From Ephydatia muelleri (Eukaryota; Porifera; Demospongiae; Spongillida; Spongillidae), in assembly GCA_013339895.1 (NCBI GenBank), contig JABACO010000019.1:7912466-7976465 (forward strand): a stretch of 64,000 bases of DNA. Direction: 5' to 3'. Below are positions 21,824 to 34,975 of the stretch, one piece after another. Below the pieces are notes generated by a model. That model had not been told where the DNA came from. It saw only the letters and a program-made list of their open reading frames with translations, and did not search any database. How positions within the stretch are numbered: the first letter of the stretch is position 1; each line of letters starts with the position of its first letter. A program made the translations under genes and the position numbers.

Positions 21824-23902
21824 TTACAGCCCATGATGCTCATGGCTTCCCTTCAGCCACATTGTCTCTTTTACAGATGGTGGAACTCGGGCTAAGATCT
21901 GCCGATGGAGCCCGACATCCAAACTGCCAACAAATCCACAAATGGCCTCTCGACATGCATCATCTGCCCAGTAGGAGAGCGGGTTGCCATGGATGTCTGT
22001 GGCCACACCCCCAGCAGCTCTAAGGAGTCCCTCTCCGGCACACACGTCCCACCTCTGTGACTTGAGACCAACCATGATGTGGGCGTGGGCCCTGTGCTCA
22101 AGGAGGTGGAACACTTCAGCACCACCTGCCTCTGTCACCTTTGCTGGCTTAATGCTCTCAAGCGTGCTTCTCAGCTTGTCCTCGTCAGAGTATGGTGGCC
22201 ATGTTACCACCAGAGTACACCCTGTGCTGGGTCTTTCTTGTACCATAGGGGAAACCCCTCTCACACCAAGGCCTACTAGTCCCCAGACCGTTCTACCACT
22301 GGTAGAAGGGAACTGGTTTGAGTCTCCAGTGGAGCTCCAAAATGGCTGGTGCACCACACCCCCCACTGGTCTTCCATTCACGGCAATCCCAATCAATACT
22401 GTCACATATTCATATAGGCCTGGGGACAGCAGGAGAGAAATGCTAGACAATTAAATTATTTCCCAACAAGACAGAAAAGAAACAAGAGAGTTTAAAAAAA
22501 CGTGGTTGCTCTGGTTGGTGGCCTATTGGAAATAATCATACTAACAGCACTGCACATATGGACATCCAAAGCTCTTAATCTATGGAAGCAGCTGCAGTAA
22601 GAAAGACATCATCATGCCGTAAAAAAAGCATCACATAATTATACATGACAACTAGAAAAGGTGAATGAACTGGGGAGGAGAGAACATACTGCTGACAATG
22701 GTAATAACCTTGAATGAATTCATTAGTACCATCCAGAGGGTCAACCCAAAGAACTATCTGTGGATGGAAAGGTACGTGTGACTAATAAAAGTCACATAAT
22801 TAGCAATGAAACAAAATAATCAGCTAAATCTGGCATTGGTGAGCTAGTAACCCTATAGAACCCAAAGTGTAGCATCATAGTAGACTGAGGTTAGGCTAAG
22901 TTGGGCAGTAGATTTATATTAAACGCATGAGAAAAGGATGAAATCTCTAACGAACCCTACTTCATTCAAGATTCTAGTCGATGATGTTAACGAAACCATT
23001 CAGACAAGCTGTTTCAATTCCCATGCAAATCATGGAATGACTATGGAGCAAAGGGATGGAAAAGGACCCAAACACTGGCTTACACATCAACTAGTTTGTG
23101 TTTATTGAGTAAGTCCTAAAACATTTTTGTTGCCTTACATCCTTCTCTTGCACTGTGGAGAAGTCATGAGGACACTGTTCTTTGAGGACATCTTCATTGA
23201 CTTCATTGACTATCAAAGTCAGGTCCTCTTCACTAGCTGGAAGAACCTGAGGCAATGAGAGGGGCCATGTATCTGAGAAACTTCTCCCTATTAGATATGG
23301 GTCTCTTCTAATGAAAGAAGAGTAGGCCCCATTCAATGAAGGAGATGCAACCAAGCTTAAAATATAACACTTTTAAATTATACAAATAAGCAATTAGCTC
23401 ATGTTAGAATCATCCAATATGTACATGTACTTAGAATCCTAAACTAATAAAGATGCAAATGGCTGAGATGCACCCAAAGGCAGCTTTGATAGGAAACTTG
23501 TACAATCTCAGTTTTTAATAACCCAGCAATGAGCTAATTAATGGCAGCCACATAGCGTACACAAACTTGATCAAGGTGGTGTCGTGGACAACAAATGGGG
23601 TTTAATTACGTAACAGGAAAATATGGCGTATGGACCCCACCTCCTCAGCAACGATCGTGATATTGGGAAATCTCGAAGCTATCGTTGACACGATGCACCT
23701 CTGCGCCCTCCTGTCCGCCTCAGTCTGATAATCACGCACGCTCTGCGCACAGGGGGCAAAATATAACGTAAGGGCGAGGAAGCTGCTCGTTGATTCATCT
23801 TGCCTTGTCCACGAGGCCAAGTCGTCCCAGCTGGGCCACTTCCCTTATGACATGACCTGCACCATTGGCGGCCGAAACGCAAGTGGCAAGCAAACGGATC
23901 AT
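21824..23902 (-). CDS. BPNT1-like phosphatase, copy B
   Basis: Five exons: 23902-23804, 23742-23641, 23246-23139, 22757-22709, 22419-21824. The sum is 954 nt and 317 aa. Exons 2-5 have exactly the same lengths (102, 108, 49, 596) and phases as copy A, so the two are tandem duplicates. Catalytic signatures persist: AEE at the end of exon 2, WVDPLDGTNEF in exon 4 and RWDVCAGEG in exon 5. The usual Lys after DGT is Asn, and the TWG/Thr in the WDTCA motif is Val. The first intron begins with GC rather than GT (GACAAG|GCAAG). It is probably an active phosphatase with possibly shifted substrate preference; that is inference. The start lies 75 bp head-to-head from a copied CEBPZ first exon. Confidence 0.88.
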
Positions 23903-23948
23903 GGCTACGTCATTCCAAATAGATTTAATTTGGGCCTGGGGACGTAAC

Positions 23949-23954
23949 CACGTG
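23949..23954. promoter_or_regulatory. CACGTG E-box between BPNT1 copy B and the CEBPZ fragment
   Basis: Duplicated from the CEBPZ promoter (original at 43338-43343). It lies 47 bp upstream of the BPNT1 copy B ATG on the opposite strand and may serve as its promoter element. Confidence 0.5.
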
Positions 23955-24235
23955 GAAAAGCACTACTAGCCGTGGGGATGATGACTCAGGAGAAACTTAC
24001 TTTGGACGTGATCCAGGCCCTTATTGGCTCCGAGGTGAGCTACGAGCGGTACACGTGAGCGTTTCTGAGACTGTGTGACATTCAACTTGAGTAGTTGGGC
24101 GTAGCTCGACCGTACGTAGCGCCAGCAAGCTACTCAGTAAGGTCGGGCTTCAACGACAGTTGGATGCCAAAGTCGGGGCTGCCATTTTGACTGGCATCAA
24201 CAGGCATTCCCATTTGCAAGGTGCGTCTGTTACTA

Positions 24236-24331
<96 letters not shown>
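24236..24331. repeat. (TG)n microsatellite
   Basis: Nearly pure TG run in the copied CEBPZ intron 12. The same intron in the parent gene (49381-49432) has a shorter run. Confidence 0.95.
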
Positions 24332-24332
<1 letters not shown>

Positions 24333-25016
24333 GCTACATGTGCTGGTGTATATGCTGGCACATGCTAAGTGTGTGTGTATACCTTTGTATGTGTGACAAA
24401 GTGAGTGGGTGGGAAAGTATTGATGTAATCCAGTTGTTCCCTCCTCTCAGGGGAAATCCCTTCATTGGAGGACCATCTGCACACACTGTTCAAGGTGGTC
24501 CATGTTGGTCCTGTTGCCACGGGGATCCAGTCCCTCATGCTGCTCTACCAGATCATGGAGTCCAAGCAGGCCGTGTACTACCAGGCCCTGTACACCAAGC
24601 TACTAGATCCAGCATTGAGGAACCTCAGTGGACAGGTAAGGCTATACTACTACCACAGTTAGACTATGAATTGGAGCTTTGGCTTATCACTTGTGGTGTT
24701 AAGCATCTTGGCTTGTGCTTATAAATGACTAAATGGTACAATGTATCTGCTATAAGCCTGATGATATGCTTGTGTGTGTGCATGTATGTAGTGCTGTTAC
24801 TTGTAAATCTGTGAGCCTCAAGATGTGATTGCCACTTAGAGCACTAACTGTGCCTTCAAGCCTCATTCTGAAGTCTGAACACATTACCAATGTGCAGTAC
24901 CAATATGTAGGGTACCTGTGGAGAAGTGCACAATAGGGTATCAGGTGTGTACAGTTATATAGTCTGATGCCTTTTCTCGTTGTAGCATGATTAGACTATG
25001 ACCCTTTCCCTCCTAC

Positions 25017-25140
25017 AGTGATGACTTCACTCTCGTATCTCACTGTGCACACCCTCATTCAACGTGACAGCAAAGCCAAGGTTCCAGCTCCAATGTGCAT
25101 CCTCCTCAACTGAACTACCTGCTGCCCATGGCAAGCGGTA
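25017..25140 (-). pseudogene. BPNT1 exon 5 fragment
   Basis: On the minus strand this reads VTLNEGVHSE, preceded by a Leu-Gly-Phe-Ala segment, matching the C-terminal part of BPNT1 copy A (NRGFVVTLNEGVHSE). It is then broken by a stop. Plus-strand similarity to 19441-19530 is clear by eye. It is an isolated gene relic next to the CEBPZ fragment. Confidence 0.65.
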
Positions 25141-25873
25141 GTTTCTCTTAGCTCATTGCAAAATGTACTAAATTCAATAGATGCTTCGCAGCTTTTGATT
25201 CCTTAATGTAGTGATATGTTAACAACATCAAGTCCTTCCATTTCACTTGCATGTTCTCACCTCTGTTGTGTATTTAAAGTGATTTTAGTGACACTATAAA
25301 AAGTACTTTTAAGTCATAGTGAGGCTATCTGTTTTGTACGTTTACATGAACACCAATTCAACCTTGCTTGACCGACTGCAGTGCAAAGGAATGTTTTAAC
25401 CCAACGAAGAGCACTGAAAGTTCTTTCACTGATGGCATACACTGGCTATCCGTAGTTAGAATACGTTGTGCAACCCATTGCAAGGCTAGGCTAGCTAGTA
25501 GTCAGGTAAATGTGTTCATAGTCCCGCTTCTGCTTATGAGCTTCACCCCAGACACCTGGCTGGTGACAAGTATCACCTGAGGGTAATAGTGCCATTTTCA
25601 TAGCTTCTACTGGCCTTGGAGTGCAGAACAGGTGCAAATTGTGGAACAATATTATTATGTGTTGAAACGTTCAGGTGCGAGCGGGAAGAACTAATAATAG
25701 ATATTATGAGCTAATCTCTCTGCTATACACTCAACCGCAGCGATCTACTAGATTCGTATAATTCCGTTAAATTTACACCCATCGTTTTTGGCTGCTGCAC
25801 GTGGTGGAGGGTTGATTTTTAACAGCAATTGGGTAAGGTTCATCAATCGTGCAAACTGGAGGACACGGATAGA

Positions 25874-26017
25874 ATGGTACGTGTTGCCAATAAGCTCAGA
25901 TCAAACACAACCTTACTTTCGGCATTTTCTGAACTGTATGAACAGTCTAACGAGAAGGTGCGCGCGTGTATAAATATGGTTGTTGCTTCATTGCGTAATG
26001 TTCCTATAAAACAGGAG
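25874..26017 (+). CDS. Possible coding exon of unknown gene
   Basis: A 48-codon stretch starting MVRVANKLRSNTTLL and ending at a good donor (GAG|GTGAGC at 26018). Codon content looks protein-like, predicted helical (FSELYEQSNEKVRACINMVV). The frame is open upstream to an acceptor-like AACAG near 25825, so it may instead be an internal exon. No family recognised. It could be a 5' exon of the Roc-COR gene 12 kb downstream, separated by satellite and retroelement, but nothing in the sequence proves this. Confidence 0.35.
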
Positions 26018-26419
26018 GTGAGCCTTACAGCGAAGTGTTTTGAACTATGAAATCATTGTAGTTCATTTGCCCGTGGTTTGTCTCCGATATTTAGAAGGTA
26101 AATACATTGCTTTTCTTACTTCTCGTTAACATACACAAATCTGCTGCATATGTGCTAAGGATATTTTAGCAATGTATCAAAACAATTTGTAATGCTTGTT
26201 AGTTAGTTTAACCACTTCACTGCTGCAATGAAATGTTCCTCTGTGCTGAAGACTACTTGCTCTTCAATTGAGCGGATTCGATTAGTAAATAGAGTAGCGT
26301 AGCTAAAGCAGGTCTGCTATGTGCATTGATAGTATGCTATTTATTAACCTTCAAATCAATATGCAAATTTGTTGATGTAAACAATACAATAAACCAGCAC
26401 AACAGGAAACACTTTGTAT

Positions 26420-29400
26420 TTATTTCATTATGCTCGTGTACTGTGCATAATTTTTTTTGGGGTGATTGGTGATTTAAATTCAATTTACAATTAAGAAAGT
26501 GAATGCCAGATGATTCAAACCTCTTCATGAATACTGTGTTCTTGAGTACCTTTTTTTTTCCTTTTGTGATTGATCATTTATTATTTCACTTTCTCTGCAA
26601 CAAAGGGGGTACGTGCCGATGTTTCAATCATGCTCGTGTACTGTGCTCATTGTCTTGACTACAATGTTGTATTCTTTTGGTGATTGGCGATTTATTCAAC
26701 ATCTTCATGATACTGTTTTCCTTTTGGTGATTGGTGATTAATTTCACTTTCATATGCAACCAAAGCGGGTACGTGACAGATGTTTAAATCATGCTAGTGA
26801 ACTGTGCTCATTGTCTTGACTACAATGTTGTGTTCTTTTGGTGATCGGTGATTTAATTTCGATTTACAATGAAGCAAGTGAGTGCCAGATGTTTGAATCT
26901 TCATGTGTACGATGTTGTTGAGTACCATTTTGTTTTCTTTTGTGATTGGTGATTTATTTCACTTTGATATGCAACCAAAGCGGGTACGTGCCAGACGTTT
27001 CAATCATGCTCGTGTACTGTGCTCATTGTCTTGACTACAATGTTGTGTTCTTTTGGTGATCGGTGATTTAATTTCGATTTACAATGAAGCAAGTGAGTGC
27101 CAGATGTTTGAATCTTCATGTGTACGATGTTGTTGAGTACCATTTTGTTTTCTTTTGTGATTGGTGATTTATTTCACTTTGATATGCAACCAAAGCGGGT
27201 ACGTGCCAGACGTTTCAATCATGCTCGTGTACTGTGCTCATTGTCTTGACTACAATGTTGTGTTCTTTTGGTGATCGGTGATTTAATTTCGATTTACAAT
27301 GAAGCAAGTGAGTGCCAGATGTTTGAATCTTCATGTGTACGATGTTGTTGAGTACCATTTTGTTTTCTTTTGTGATTGGTGATTTATTTCACTTTGATAT
27401 GCAACCAAAGCGGGTACGTGCCAGATGTTTCAATCATGCTCGTGTACTGTGCTCATTGTCTTGACTACAATGTTGTGTTCTTTTGGTGATCGGTGATTTA
27501 TTTCACTTTGATCTGCAATGAAAGTGGGTACGTGCCAGATGTTTCAATCATGCTCGTGTACTGTGCTCATTGTCTTGACTACAATGTTGTGTTCTTTTGG
27601 TGATGGGTGATTTATTTCACTTTGATCTGCAATGAAAGATGGTACGTGCCAGATGTTTAAATCATGCTCGTGTACTGTGCTCATTGTCTTGACTACAATG
27701 TTGTGTTCTTTTGGTGATCGGTGATTTATTTCACTTTGATCTGCAATGAAAGTGGGTACGTGCCAGATGTTTCAATCATGCTCGTGTACTGTGCTCATTG
27801 TCTTGACTACAATGTTGTGTTCTTTTGGTGATGGGTGATTTATTTCACTTTGATCTGCAATGAAAGTTGGTACGTGCAAGATGTTTCAATCATGCTCGTG
27901 TACTGTGCTCATTGTCTTGACTACAATGTTGTGTTCTTTTGGTGATGGGTGATTTATTTCACTTTGATCTGCAATGAAAGTTGGTACGTGCAAGATGTTT
28001 CAATCATGCTCGTGTACTGTGCTCATTGTCTTGACTACAACTTCGATTTACGATGAAGGAAGTGAGTGCCAGATGTTTTAATCTTCATGTGTACTATGTT
28101 GTTGACTACCATTTTGTTCACTTTTGTAATTGGTCATTTATTGCACTTTGATCTGTAACGAAAGGCGGTACGTGCAAAAAGTTTCAATCATGATCGTGTA
28201 CTGTGCTCATTGTCTTGACTACAATGTTGTGTTCTTTTGCTGATCGGTGATTGATTGAACATCGATTTACAATGAAGCAAGTGAGTGCCAGATGTTTGAA
28301 TCGACTTCATGTGTACTACGTTGTTGAGTATCATTTTGTTCTCTTTTGTGATTGGTCATTTATTGCACTTTGATGTGCAACCAAAGCCGGTACGTGCCAG
28401 ATGTTTCAATCATAATTGTGTACTGTGCTCATTGTCTTGACTACAATGTTGTGTTCTTTTGGTGATTGTTGATTTATTTAACTTCGATTTACAATGAAGG
28501 AAGTGAGTGCCAGACGTTTGAATCGTCTTCATGTGTACTATGTTCTTGACTTCAATGTTGTGTTCTTTTGGTGATCGGTGATTGATTGAACTTGGATTTA
28601 CAATGAAGCAAGTGAGTAAATCTTCATGTGTACGATGTTGTTGAGTACCATTTTGTTTTCTTTTGTGATTGGTCATTTATTTCACTTTGATCTGCAATGA
28701 AAGATGGTACGTGCCAGATGTTTCAATCATGCTTGTGTACTGTGCTCATTGTCTTGACTACAATGTTGTGTTTTTATGGTGATCTGTGATTGATTGAACT
28801 TCAATTTACAATGAAGGAAGTGAGTGCCAGATGTTTGAATCTTCATGTGTACGATGTTGTTGAGTACCATTTTGTTTTCTTTTGTGATTGGTGATTTATT
28901 TCACTTTGATCTGCAATGAAAGGCGGTAAGTGCCAGATGTTTAAATCATGCTCGTGTACTGTGCTCATTGTCTTGACTACAATGTTGTGTTCTTTTGGTG
29001 ATCGGTGATTTATTTCACTTTGATCTGCAATGAAAGTGGGTACGTGCCAGATGTTTCAATCATGCTCGTGTACTGTGCTCATTGTCTTGACTACAATGTT
29101 GTGTTCTTTTGGTGATGGGTGATTTATTTCACTTTGATCTGCAATGAAAGTTGGTACGTGCAAGATGTTTCAATCATGCTCGTGTACTGTGCTCATTGTC
29201 TTGACTACAATGTTGTGTTCTTTTGGTGATCGGTGATTTATTTCACTTTGATCTGCAATGAAAGATGGTACGTGCCGATGTTTCAATCATGCTCGTGTAC
29301 TGTGCTCATTGTCTTGACTACAATGTTGTGTTCTTTTGCTGATCGGTGATTGATTGAACATCGATTTACAATGAAGCAAGTGAGTGCCAGATGTTTGAAT

Positions 29401-32400
29401 CGACTTCATGTGTACTACGTTGTTGAGTATCATTTTGTTCTCTTTTGTGATTGGTCATTTATTGCACTTTGATGTGCAACCAAAGCCGGTACGTGCCAGA
29501 TGTTTCAATCATAATTGTGTACTGTGCTCATTGTCTTGACTTGACTACAATGTTGTGTTCTTTTGGTGATTGTTGATTTATTTAACTTCGATTTACAATG
29601 AAGGAAGTGAGTGCCAGACGTTTGAATCGTCTTCATGTGTACTATGTTCTTGACTTCAATGTTGTGTTCTTTTGGTGATCGGTGATTGATTGAACTTGGA
29701 TTTACAATGAAGCAAGTGAGTAAATCTTCATGTGTACGATGTTGTTGAGTACCATTTTGTTTTCTTTTGTGATTGGTCATTTATTTCACTTTGATCTGCA
29801 ATGAAAGATGGTATGTGCCAGATGTTTCAATCATGCTCGTGTACTGTGCTCATTGTCTTGACTACAATGTTGTGTTTTTATGGTGATCGGTGATTGATTG
29901 AACTTGGATTTACATTGAAGCAAGTGAGTAAATCTTCATGTGTACGATGTTGTTGAGTACCATTTTGTTTTCTTTTGTGATTGGTCATTTATTTCACTTT
30001 GATCTGCAATGAAAGATGGTACGTGCCAGATGTTTCAATCATGCTTGTGTACTGTGCTCATTGTCTTGACTACAATGTTGTGTTTTTATGGTGATCGGTG
30101 ATTGATTGAACTTCAATTTACAATGAAGGAAGTGAGTGCCAGATGTTTGAATCTTCATGTGTACGATGTTGTTGAGTACCATTTTGTTTTCTTTTGTGAT
30201 TGGTGATTTATTTCACTTTGATCTGCAATGAAAGGCGGTAAGTGCCAGATGTTTAAATCATGCTCGTGTACTGTGCTCATTGTCTTGACTACAATGTTGT
30301 GTTCTTTTGGTGATTGGTGATTTATTTAACTTCAATGAACAATGAAGGAAGTGAGTGCCAGATGTTTGAATCGTCTTCATGTGTACTATGTTCTTGACTA
30401 CAATGTTGTGTTCTTTTGGTGATTGGTGATTTATTTCACTTTGATCTGCAATGAAAGTTGGTACGTGCCAGATGTTTCAATCATGCTCGTGTACTGTGCT
30501 CATTGTCTTGACTACAATGTTGTGTTCTTTTGGTGATCGGTGATTTATTTCACTTTGATCTGCAATGAAAGATGGTACGTGCCAGATGTTTCAATCATGC
30601 TCGTGTACTGTGCTCATTGTCTTGACTACAATGTTGTGTTCTTTTGGTGATGGGTGATTTATTTCACTTTGATCTGCAATGAAAGATGGTACGTGCCAGA
30701 TGTTTCAATCATGCTCCTGTACTGTGCTCATTGTCTTGACTACAATGTTGTGTTCTTTTGGTGATCGGTGATTGATTGAACTTCAATTTACAATGAAGGA
30801 AGTGAGGGCCAGATGTTTGAATCTTCATGTGTACGATGTTGTTGAGTACCATTTTTTTTTTTTTTGTGATTGGTAATTTATTTCACTTTGATCTGCAATG
30901 AAAGGCGGTAAGTGCCAGATGTTTAAATCATGCTCGTGTACTGTGCTCATTGTCTTGACTACAATGTTGTGTTCTTTTGGTGATCGGTGATTGATTGTAC
31001 TTCGATTTACAATGAAGCAAGTGAGTGAATCTTCATGTGTACGATGTTGTTGAGTACCATTTTGTTTTCTTTTGTGATTGGTCATTTATTTCACTTTGAT
31101 ATGCAACCAAAGCGGGTACGTGCCAGATGTTTCAATCATGATCGTGTACTGTGCTCATTCTCTTGACTACAATGTTGTGTTCTTTTTGTGATCGGTGATT
31201 AATTTAACTTCAATGAACAATGAAGGAAGTGAGTGCCAGATGTTTGAATCGTCTTCATGTGTACTATGTTCTTGACTACAATGTTGTGTTCTTTTGGTGA
31301 TTGGTGATTTATTTCACTTTGATCTGCAATGAAAGATGGTACGTGCCAGATGTTTCAATCATGCTCGTGTACTGTGCTCATTGTCTTGACTACAATGTTG
31401 TGTTCTTTTGGTGATCGGTGATTTATTTCACTTTCATCTGCAATGAAAGTTGGTACGTGCAAGACATTTCAATCATGCTCATGTACTGTGCTCATTGTCT
31501 TGACTACAATGTTGTGTTCTTGTGGTGATCGGTGATTTATTTAACAATGAAGCAAGTGAGTGCTAGATGTTTGAATCGTCTTCATGTGTACTATGTTGTT
31601 GAGTACAATTTTGTTTTCTTTTGTGATTGGTCATTTATTTCACTTTGATATGCAACCAAAGTGGGTACGTGCCAGATGTTTCAATCATGATCGTGTACTG
31701 TGCTCATTCTCTTGACTACAATGTTGTGTTCTTTTGGTGATCGGTGATTAATTTAACTTCAATGAACAATGAAGGAAGTGAGTGCCAGATGTTTGAATCG
31801 TCTTCATGTGTACTATGTTCTTGACTACAATGTTGTGTTCTTTTGGTGATTGGTGATTTATTTCACTTTGATCTGCAATGAAAGATGGTACGTGCCAGAT
31901 GTTTCAATCATGCTCGTGTACTGTGCTCATTGTCTTGACTACAATGTTGTGTTCTTTTGGTGATCGGTGATTTATTTCACTTTGATCTGCAATGAAAGAT
32001 GGTACGTGCCAGATGTTTCAATCATGCTCGTGTACTGTGCTCATTGTCTTGACTACAATGTTGTGTTCTTTTGGTGATGGGTGATTTATTTCACTTTCAT
32101 CTGCAATGAAAGTTGGTACGTGCAAGACATTTCAATCATGCTCATGTACTGTGCTCATTGTCTTGACTACAATGTTGTGTTCTTGTGGTGATCGGTGATT
32201 TATTTAACAATGAAGCAAGTGAGTGCTAGATGTTTGAATCGTCTTCATGTGTACTATGTTGTTGAGTACAATTTTGTTTTCTTTTGTGATTGGTCATTTA
32301 TTTCACTTTGATATGCAACCAAAGCGGGTACGTGCCAGATGTTTCAATCATGATCGTGTACTGTGCTCATTCTCTTGACTACAATGTTGTGTTCTTTTTG

Positions 32401-33775
32401 TGATCGGTGATTAATTTAACTTCAATGAACAATGAAGGAAGTGAGTGCCAGATGTTTGAATCGTCTTCATGTGTACTATGTTCTTGACTACAATGTTGTG
32501 TTCTTTTGGTGATTGGTGATTTATTTCACTTTGATCTGCAATGAAAGATGGTACGTGCCAGATGTTTAAATCATGCTCGTGTACTGTGCTCATTGTCTTG
32601 ACTACAATGTTGTGTTCTTTTGGTGATCGGTGATTTATTTCACTTTCATCTGCAATGAAAGTTGGTACGTGCAAGACATTTCAATCATGCTCATGTACTG
32701 TGCTCATTGTCTTGACTACAATGTTGTGTTCTTGTGGTGATCGGTGATTTATTTAACAATGAAGCAAGTGAGTGCTAGATGTTTGAATCGTCTTCATGTG
32801 TACTATGTTGTTGAGTACAATTTTGTTTTCTTTTGTGATTGGTCATTTATTTCACTTTGATATGCAACCAAAGCGGGTACGTGCCAGATGTTTCAATCAT
32901 GATTGTGTACTGTGCTCATTCTCTTGACTACAATGTTGTGTTCTTTTTGTGATCGGTGATTAATTTAACTTCAATGAACAATGAAGGAAGTGAGTGCCAG
33001 ATGTTTGAATCGTCTTCATGTGTACTATGTTCTTGACTACAATGTTGTGTTCTTTTGGTGATTGGTGATTTATTTCACTTTGATCTGCAATGAAAGATGG
33101 TACGTGCCAGATGTTTCAATCATGCTCGTGTACTGTGCTCATTGTCTTGACTACAATGTTGTGTTCTTTTGGTGATCGGTGATTTAATTTCGATTTACAA
33201 TGAAGCAAGTGAGTGCCAGATGTTTGAATCTTCATGTGTACGATGTTGTTGAGTACCATTTTGTTTTCTTTTGTGATTGGTGATTTATTTCACTTTGATA
33301 TGCAACCAAAGCGGGTACGTGCCAGATGTTTCAATCATGCTCGTGTACTGTGCTCATTGTCTTGACTACAATGTCGTGTTCTTTTGGTGATCGGTGATTG
33401 ATTGAACTTCGATTTACAATGAAGGAAGTGAGTGCCAGATGTTTGAATCGTCTTCATGTGTACTGTGTTGTTGACTACAATGTTGTGTTCTTTTGGTGAG
33501 TGGTAATTAATTTCACTTTGATCTGCAATGAAAGGGGGTACGTACCAGATGTTTCAATCATGCTATTGTACTGTGCTCATTGTCTTGACTGCAATGTTGT
33601 GTTCTTTTGGTGATTGGTGATTTATTTAACTTCAATTTACAATAAAGCGAGTGAGTGCCAGATGTTTGAATCGACTTCATGTGTACTATGTTCTTAAGTA
33701 CCATTTTTTTTTTTTTTTTTGTGATTGGTCATTTATTTTATTTTGATCTGCAACAAAATTTGAATATTTTTAAGT
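26420..33775. repeat. 7.3-kb satellite array with higher-order structure
   Basis: Tandem monomers of two related types alternate. Type A is about 114 bp and contains CTCGTGTACTGTGCTCATTG. Type B is about 100 bp and contains CATGTGTACGATGTTGTTG. They share the end GGTACGTGCCAGATG and the segment ATTTATTTCACTTTGAT. Higher-order copies are visible: 28180-28730 recurs at 29280-29830 (about 1.1 kb apart), and blocks near 31100, 31650, 32310 and 32860 are near-identical. The array edges are more diverged than the centre, as expected for unequal exchange. There are no real genes inside. Confidence 0.95.
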
Positions 33776-33845
33776 TTTGTCATTGGTGTACACATGTGTA
33801 AGTCACTACCATGTATGTGCCATTTAGATTACCAGATTACCACAA

Positions 33846-34109
33846 CCCCTAAAGTATCGCAAATAGGCCTTGCACCCCCCCCCCCACTCAACACCATAAA
33901 GTGTTTGTGTTTAATTAAATGTCCGTATCTTTGTAACCACGAACACTTTAACATATCTTTATTTCATACTCATGTATGGGCACCATTCTCTCTGTGAATG
34001 CTAGATAAGTTTGAGGTTACAGTCACGGTTACAGAGTTGCGCACGTTTAAATACAAGCCATTTTTGTTGAGGGGGGCGAATGGGATGTTTATTTACGGCG
34101 CTTTACGGT
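33846..34109. mobile_element. Diverged MITE, family 2
   Basis: Resembles 17044-17301: the start reads CCTAAAGTATCGCAAATAG, the end reads GGCGCTTTACGGT, and a poly-C block, GTGTTTAATTAAATGTCCG and the mirrored ACGTTTAAATACAAGCCA are in matching places. Confidence 0.7.
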
Positions 34110-34796
34110 ATTTGGATGTTTTGTAATTGTACAATTAGTAACTTAGTGTACGTTACCTTTCATTATCTTTTAAAATATTATCTCTTTGGTTCTATTTTAT
34201 TACTTGTACATTTACTCTCTCCTCATTGTGACTGACATGGTGTCGAATTACAATCAATTCATTGAACAATTATAAAAGTAGGCCCGAATCAGATGTTCAT
34301 GAATCGCATAAAGGCTTTAATTTGTTTCCAGATGCAATCTTCCAATAGAGCACAGGTATGTTATGTTAATGGCTTATTAAGTCTAATTAAATTTGTTCAT
34401 AAATGGCAATTACACACATTTTTAAATTAGAGAAATATAAGTTAATCACTGATCATCAAATGCTTTAATTATCTTCAATAGTGAGTTGTTAAATTACAAA
34501 GAGGGTTATCAAATTTGATTTGTTGATTTGAATTTTTTTGCAAACTGAAATGTAGCAATTGAAATAATTCATTGATCATATAGTTCTAGACACCCTGTAT
34601 ATTTATAGCAACGTATAACGCTTATATATAGCAACATCGCTGTGATGCAAATTATGCTTGCAAAAATTGCACTTCCATTGTCCGAGATACCACATCTTCA
34701 AAATGCTTATCCCAATAACGTGATTGAAGTAATTAACTTTTTATAGGCAGTTACGGAAAAGTTAATTCACTGCATTATCACAGCTGAAACGTGACT

Positions 34797-34975
34797 CCTT
34801 TTGGCCAGCCTTATTTTAGGATAAGCTTTGAAGCGGGCCTTTTCACAAGCCTTCTTATTTTCAGGCTGGCCAGTTTCGCAAGCCTTCTTTATTCTCAGGA
34901 TCGGCTTGGTAGCAGCCTTTTTCACATGTCTTCTTATTCTCAGGATTGGTTTTGTGACCATTCCTGTTGCAAGCC
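34797..34975. repeat. Minisatellite of about 55 bp, three copies
   Basis: Imperfect repeats containing CAAGCCTTCTTATTTTCAGG-like units. Confidence 0.75.

Larger units (their letters stand above)
23925..24640 (+). pseudogene. CEBPZ fragment: promoter + exon 1 joined to exons 12-13
   Basis: 23925-24085 copies the CEBPZ 5' region (43305-43465), including the CACGTG box and exon 1 (ATG 23978, donor after 24034). From about 24145 it continues with CEBPZ exon 12, its microsatellite intron and exon 13 (originals 49305-49760). The exon 12 copy has lost one G near 24202, causing a frameshift. The exon 13 copy lacks 9 bases encoding Ser-Gly-Arg. Exons 2-11 are absent. Identity, even in introns, is high, so the event is recent. 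The functional gene is at 43368-53244. Confidence 0.85.

Noticed and set aside
26337..33000. Repeated 86-91-residue minus-strand frames starting MTNHKRKQNG
   Set aside because: They recur with the satellite monomers and shift with them; satellite sequence, not genes.
26420..33775. CRISPR array
   Set aside because: Repeats are contiguous monomers without unique spacers, and the DNA is eukaryotic.
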